A stretch of 6,589 nt of DNA from Thiobacillus sp. UBA2487 (lineage in GTDB: Bacteria > Pseudomonadota > Gammaproteobacteria > Burkholderiales > Sulfuriferulaceae): positions 24,959 through 31,547 of the forward strand of contig DDOT01000097.1 of the NCBI GenBank assembly GCA_002341815.1. The letters are read 5' to 3'. A program made the translations under genes and the position numbers. The notes beneath the pieces were generated by a model. The model did not search any database and was not told where the DNA came from. It was given only the letters and a program-made list of their open reading frames with translations. Positions 6,409-6,589 of the stretch are shown one piece after another; the stretch's first letter is position 1; every line of letters begins with the position of its first letter.

Positions 6409-6589
6409 ATGAAAGTAGAATTACTGGTTTCCGCATGGTGTAATTCTTGTCGGCAAGCCGAACAAGTTTGGCAGCAAGTCAGCACGGAAAAACAGTTTGA
6501 TTACGCCGTGCTGGATGCCACTCAACCGGAAGGTCGAGCGCTTATCAGTCGACTGCGGCTCAAAACGGTACCCGCCTTGGTCATCGATG
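6409..6589 (+). CDS. Thioredoxin-like protein, N-terminal part (cut by the window end)
   Basis: The visible 60 residues begin MKVELLVSAWCNSC and end in TVPALVID. This is the thioredoxin fold start: a first beta strand, the redox pair WCxxC (C11 and C14), a helix, then the conserved cis-proline region TVPA. The small size before the active site (Cys at position 11) fits short thioredoxin/glutaredoxin-like proteins of about 80-90 aa rather than housekeeping thioredoxin. AAGGA at 6398-6402 lies 6 bases before the ATG. The gene follows the LbpA-type gene by 102 bases in the same direction and may act in the same thiol/lipoate redox pathway. The C-terminus is outside the window, so length and any extra domain cannot be judged. 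Confidence 0.85.
   Translation, partial: MKVELLVSAWCNSCRQAEQVWQQVSTEKQFDYAVLDATQPEGRALISRLRLKTVPALVID

Overview
The window looks like a chromosomal segment of a proteobacterium, most likely beta or gamma. The reasons are a full-length RF3 gene (prfC), a sigma70-style promoter repertoire, a perfect FNR/ANR-type operator and a TonB/TolA-style membrane anchor. Base composition is even across the genes, and no transposase, integrase, tRNA or CRISPR array was seen. The two genes at the right edge, a GcvH-like lipoate-binding protein of the LbpA type followed by a thioredoxin-like protein, hint at a sulfur-oxidising or otherwise redox-versatile lifestyle. That last point is inference.

Layout. (1) Positions 30-1694, minus strand: an ABC1/UbiB-family atypical kinase with two C-terminal membrane helices. 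(2) A 226-base divergent intergenic region carries a good promoter for the plus-strand gene at 1921-2541, an NlpC/P60 lipoprotein that probably cuts cell-wall peptide. (3) A short leader with a perfect GNRA-type hairpin and an extended -10 promoter precedes prfC (2651-4222). Three bases after prfC comes a TonB/TolA-like single-helix protein with a proline-rich arm and an unrecognised C-terminal domain (4226-5167), probably translationally coupled to prfC. (4) A perfect FNR-type box about 70 bases upstream drives a small four-helix membrane protein that resembles a fragment of haem-copper oxidase subunit I (5309-5704). (5) A 68-base imperfect palindrome separates this from the GcvH-like gene (5860-6306) and the truncated thioredoxin-like gene (6409 to the window end).

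The most unusual non-coding signal is a dispersed repeat with the core GATCGGGTTAA. It occurs as a half element overlapping the UbiB-like stop codon at the left edge, as a single arm overlapping the stop codon of the TonB-like gene, and as a complete 68-base inverted-repeat element before the GcvH-like gene. The most interesting coding signals are the oxygen/NO-regulated mini-oxidase-like protein, the TonB-like protein with a foreign C-terminal domain, and the LbpA-type/thioredoxin pair.

No gene-free stretch exceeds 300 bases.
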